5,781 nucleotides of DNA. Source: Patescibacteria group bacterium. Its GTDB lineage: Bacteria; Patescibacteriota; Doudnabacteria; UBA920. Both the position numbers and the translations under genes were made by a program. The stretch lies in assembly GCA_023473845.1 (NCBI GenBank), contig JAMCYA010000019.1, positions 1 to 5,781 of the forward strand, written 5' to 3'. Positions within the stretch are counted from its first letter, which is position 1. The number at the start of each line of letters is the position of its first letter. The notes under the pieces are model-generated. The model was not told the origin of the DNA and searched no databases. It worked only from the letters and a program-made list of their open reading frames with translations. Shown piece after piece: positions 4,433-5,781 of this stretch.

Positions 4433-4767
4433 TAACAGAAAGGAGGTGTTTATTGAGTAAGCTCAATATCATCTTCGTTGGCTAATTAGGCGGATGAATG
4501 GTGCGTCCCACAATGACCTTTTTGGTTGCGGCAAGATTACAGCACTGCGGGAACTAGACTGCGCCCGGACACTTGCCAAAAGGTTGCCGCGATATCCTTC
4601 GTGGGATAGTCCAAACACCGCAAGTTACAACCCTTGCGGAAAATACGGACGGCATATCGCCGTGGCCATGCATCTGGCCCAGCGGAAGAGGGTAACGCAG
4701 AGATGAGAGCTATAGGCTTGCGGCCTTCAGATGCAAAAAGGCTGGCCGGAATTTCTCCGGCCAGCCT
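4433..4767 (+). ncRNA. Putative structured non-coding RNA, class not recognised
   Basis: The 4364-4726 gap holds no convincing protein gene but is dense in perfect complementary segments: ATTGAG/CTCAAT (4452-4457 with 4462-4467), TCCCAC/GTGGGA (4506-4511 with 4601-4606), CCTTTT/AAAAGG (4517-4522 with 4578-4583), GGCAAG/CTTGCC (4530-4535 with 4572-4577), CCGCAAG/CTTGCGG (4618-4624 with 4633-4639), ACGGC/GCCGT (4649-4653 with 4659-4663) and TGCATCTG/CAGATGCA (4669-4676 with 4728-4735). Several are nested, so the region folds as a multi-helix RNA. A terminator upstream (ending 4416) and another downstream (4739-4775) frame it as its own unit. The plus strand is preferred because a G-U pair (4515 with 4585) extends a helix only in that sense and a T run follows the last hairpin. 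It lacks hallmarks of tmRNA, RNase P RNA, SRP RNA and the common riboswitches I know. Endpoints are approximate. A 3' UTR of enolase on the other strand is the main alternative. Confidence 0.5.
4437..4485 (+). promoter_or_regulatory. 12-nt perfect Shine-Dalgarno-like element before a TTG-started 10-codon frame
   Basis: AGAAAGGAGGTG (4437-4448) is complementary over its full length to the usual 16S rRNA 3' tail. Six bases after GGAGG lies TTG (4453-4455), opening a frame that reads MSKLNIIFVG and stops at TAA (4483-4485). A perfect hairpin (ATTGAG 4452-4457 / CTCAAT 4462-4467) buries that TTG. It could be a leader peptide, a gene remnant, or a ribosome-contacting element of the RNA that follows. 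A weak -10-like TACTAT is at 4421-4426, with no clear -35. Confidence 0.35.
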
Positions 4768-5781
4768 CATTTTTTATTCGTAAGCTGTATTTTTCCAGTT
4801 CTTCCTCTATCCGCATCAGTCGGTTGTATTTGCAGACGCGTTCGCCGCGGGTGGGACCAACTTTTATCCATTCACTCCCTACAGCCACGGCCAAGTCCAC
4901 CAAAAAGGTGTCGTTGGTTTCCCCGCCGCCACGATGGGAAGGGATGGTGGTGAAGTCGTGTTCGATTGCCAGTTTGCAGCAATCAACGGTTTCGGTAACC
5001 GAACCCGCTTGGTTGAGCTTAATAAGTATTGCATTAGCCGCTTTCAAGTCTATGGCTTTCTGCCAGAGCTTGGTATTGGTTACAGTCAGGTCATCGGCGA
5101 CGATCTTAACTTTGCCCGCTACTGCCAGGAGTTTAGGCCAGTGTTCCCAGTCAAATTCGGACAAAAAATCTTCTGCCGTGGTTATCGGATATTTTTTAAA
5201 CCAATCAATGGCTTTGGCTATCATTTCTTCGCTAGTAAGTTTGGTGTTTTCCGTAGCCAGAGTGTAAGCATCTTTCTCATAAAATTCGGAAGCTGCCGCA
5301 TCCAATGAAATGCCGGCATCAACCCCGGGTTTGTATCCGGCCATTTCAATGGCCTGGACCAGAAGTTTTAAGGGCTTTTCGTTATTGCCGATACCCTCAG
5401 GCGCAAATGCGCCTTCGTTGCCCACGTTGGTGGAAAAATGTTCGTGTTTCAAGATGCCTTTAAGTTTTTGGTAGATTTCCATTTCCATGCGCACATTGTC
5501 TGCGGCTGTCCAATCGTTGCGGAGGCCGGAGACCAGGTATTCCTGCAGGTCGGTGGAATTGTCCGCGTGCTGGCCGCCTTCTATCATGACCACCATGGGT
5601 TTGGGCAGCCTGTAAGCTGTAAGGTTTATGTTGAAAGCCTGGCGGAGGTATTTATACAGCGGCAGGCCGGCTTCGCTTGAAGCGGCTCTGGCCACGGCCA
5701 TGGATACGCCCAGGATGGCGTTAGCGCCAAGGGTGCGCTTGTTTTCCGTACCGTCGGCAGAAGATTTTTTGTCCGAATTTG
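4727..5781 (-). CDS. eno: Enolase (phosphopyruvate hydratase), 5' end outside window
   Basis: 350 C-terminal residues are visible; roughly 80-100 N-terminal ones are missing off the right edge. In order: DGTENKRTLGANAILGVS, GGQHADNSTDLQEYL (substrate loop), NVGNEGAFAPEG with the catalytic Glu, SLDAAASEFYE, the metal-ligand AEDFLSEFDWEHW and IVADDLTVTN, the catalytic-Lys segment NAILIKLNQAGS, then SHRGGGETNDTF and WIKVGPTRGERVCKYNRL. Enolase interconverts 2-phosphoglycerate and phosphoenolpyruvate in the cytoplasm. Metal ligands and catalytic Glu/Lys are retained, but GDEGG is changed to GNEGA, and the usual SHRSGETED has become SHRGGGETND, with the Ser lost and one residue added. So it is a divergent enolase, possibly lineage-typical. 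The frame ends at TGA 4729-4727, after passing through the terminator hairpin. One extra A in the A5 run at 4794-4790 would instead end the protein at TGA 4769-4767, just before the hairpin, so the last 17 or so residues are doubtful. Confidence 0.95.
   Translation of the reverse strand, partial: NSDKKSSADGTENKRTLGANAILGVSMAVARAASSEAGLPLYKYLRQAFNINLTAYRLPKPMVVMIEGGQHADNSTDLQEYLVSGLRNDWTAADNVRMEMEIYQKLKGILKHEHFSTNVGNEGAFAPEGIGNNEKPLKLLVQAIEMAGYKPGVDAGISLDAAASEFYEKDAYTLATENTKLTSEEMIAKAIDWFKKYPITTAEDFLSEFDWEHWPKLLAVAGKVKIVADDLTVTNTKLWQKAIDLKAANAILIKLNQAGSVTETVDCCKLAIEHDFTTIPSHRGGGETNDTFLVDLAVAVGSEWIKVGPTRGERVCKYNRLMRIEEELEKYSLRIKNEAGRRNSGQPFCI
4735..4775. terminator. Strong terminator between the RNA region and enolase, probably bidirectional
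   Basis: A 12-bp stem (4739-4750 with 4756-4767, core GGCTGGCCGG / CCGGCCAGCC) has CA plus six T on its plus-strand side (4770-4775) and five T on its minus-strand side (complement of 4735-4739). It serves the plus-strand RNA and probably the enolase gene. The enolase frame as it stands reads straight through the stem. Confidence 0.85.

Noticed and set aside
4437..4448. Fragment of a 16S rRNA 3' end on the minus strand
   Set aside because: The match is limited to the 12 bases complementary to a Shine-Dalgarno site; flanking sequence has none of the conserved 16S helix-45 bases.
4545..4612. Group I intron core: CTAGAC and GATAGTCC resemble the P7 strands
   Set aside because: The two strands can pair only imperfectly (the usual G-C guanosine-site pair is missing), no P4-P6 fits between or before them, the joining segment is not A-rich, and no interrupted tRNA or gene flanks the region.
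4494..4706. 70-codon frame on the + strand inside the RNA region
   Set aside because: Its Shine-Dalgarno site is poor, its composition is odd (many Cys, Asn, His and Arg with no hydrophobic core), and almost every segment is accounted for by RNA stems. Coding cannot be fully excluded without homologs.
4437..4735. RNase P RNA, tmRNA or SRP RNA
   Set aside because: GATAGTCC faintly recalls the RNase P GAAAGTCC element, but the other conserved regions are absent; there is no tRNA-like end or tag frame for tmRNA, and no SRP GGAAGG-AGCAG loop.
1..5781. CRISPR array, insertion sequence, tRNA or rRNA gene
   Set aside because: No regularly spaced long repeats, no transposase motif, no terminal inverted repeats with target duplication, and no tRNA cloverleaf or T-loop signature were seen on either strand.

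Overview
The window looks like a compact bacterial chromosome segment. The best guess is a Patescibacteria/CPR-type or similarly reduced lineage. That is an inference from several things seen here: a stand-alone GlmU-like uridylyltransferase domain with no acetyltransferase half, an endonuclease Q family PHP protein, an enolase with divergent signature loops, very short intergenic gaps, and at least two genes that look leaderless. TGA and TAA both act as stops and no in-frame TGA is needed, so recoding of TGA is not indicated. No phylogenetic test was possible.

Layout, left to right: (1) the 3' part of a GlmU-type nucleotidyltransferase gene (+), closed by a strong terminator; (2) two small unrecognised genes on the minus strand (56 aa, then 131 aa), with G/C-ending codons favoured; (3) read divergently from these, a gene fusing a ribbon-helix-helix (RHH) DNA-binding domain to a sugar-phosphate nucleotidyltransferase domain (+), preceded by three GTATGA boxes at an exact 10-bp period; (4) an inositol-monophosphatase family gene (-), sharing a bidirectional terminator with the fusion gene; (5) an endonuclease Q-like gene (+), divergent from (4) across a 25-bp gap that carries back-to-back promoters; (6) a roughly 340-bp stretch with no convincing protein gene that looks like an independently terminated, highly structured RNA on the + strand; (7) an enolase gene (-) that runs off the right edge of the window.

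Orientation alternates at almost every gene, so most genes must carry their own promoter and terminator, and four good hairpin terminators are visible. Functionally this is a mix of housekeeping genes: two sugar nucleotidyltransferases (cell-envelope precursors), a sugar- or inositol-phosphatase, glycolysis (enolase) and repair of deaminated DNA (EndoQ).

The most interesting points are the RHH-nucleotidyltransferase fusion with its own phased operator, which suggests an enzyme-regulator controlling itself and perhaps the divergent pair of unknown genes; the unassigned structured RNA between EndoQ and enolase; and the enolase reading frame running through its own terminator.
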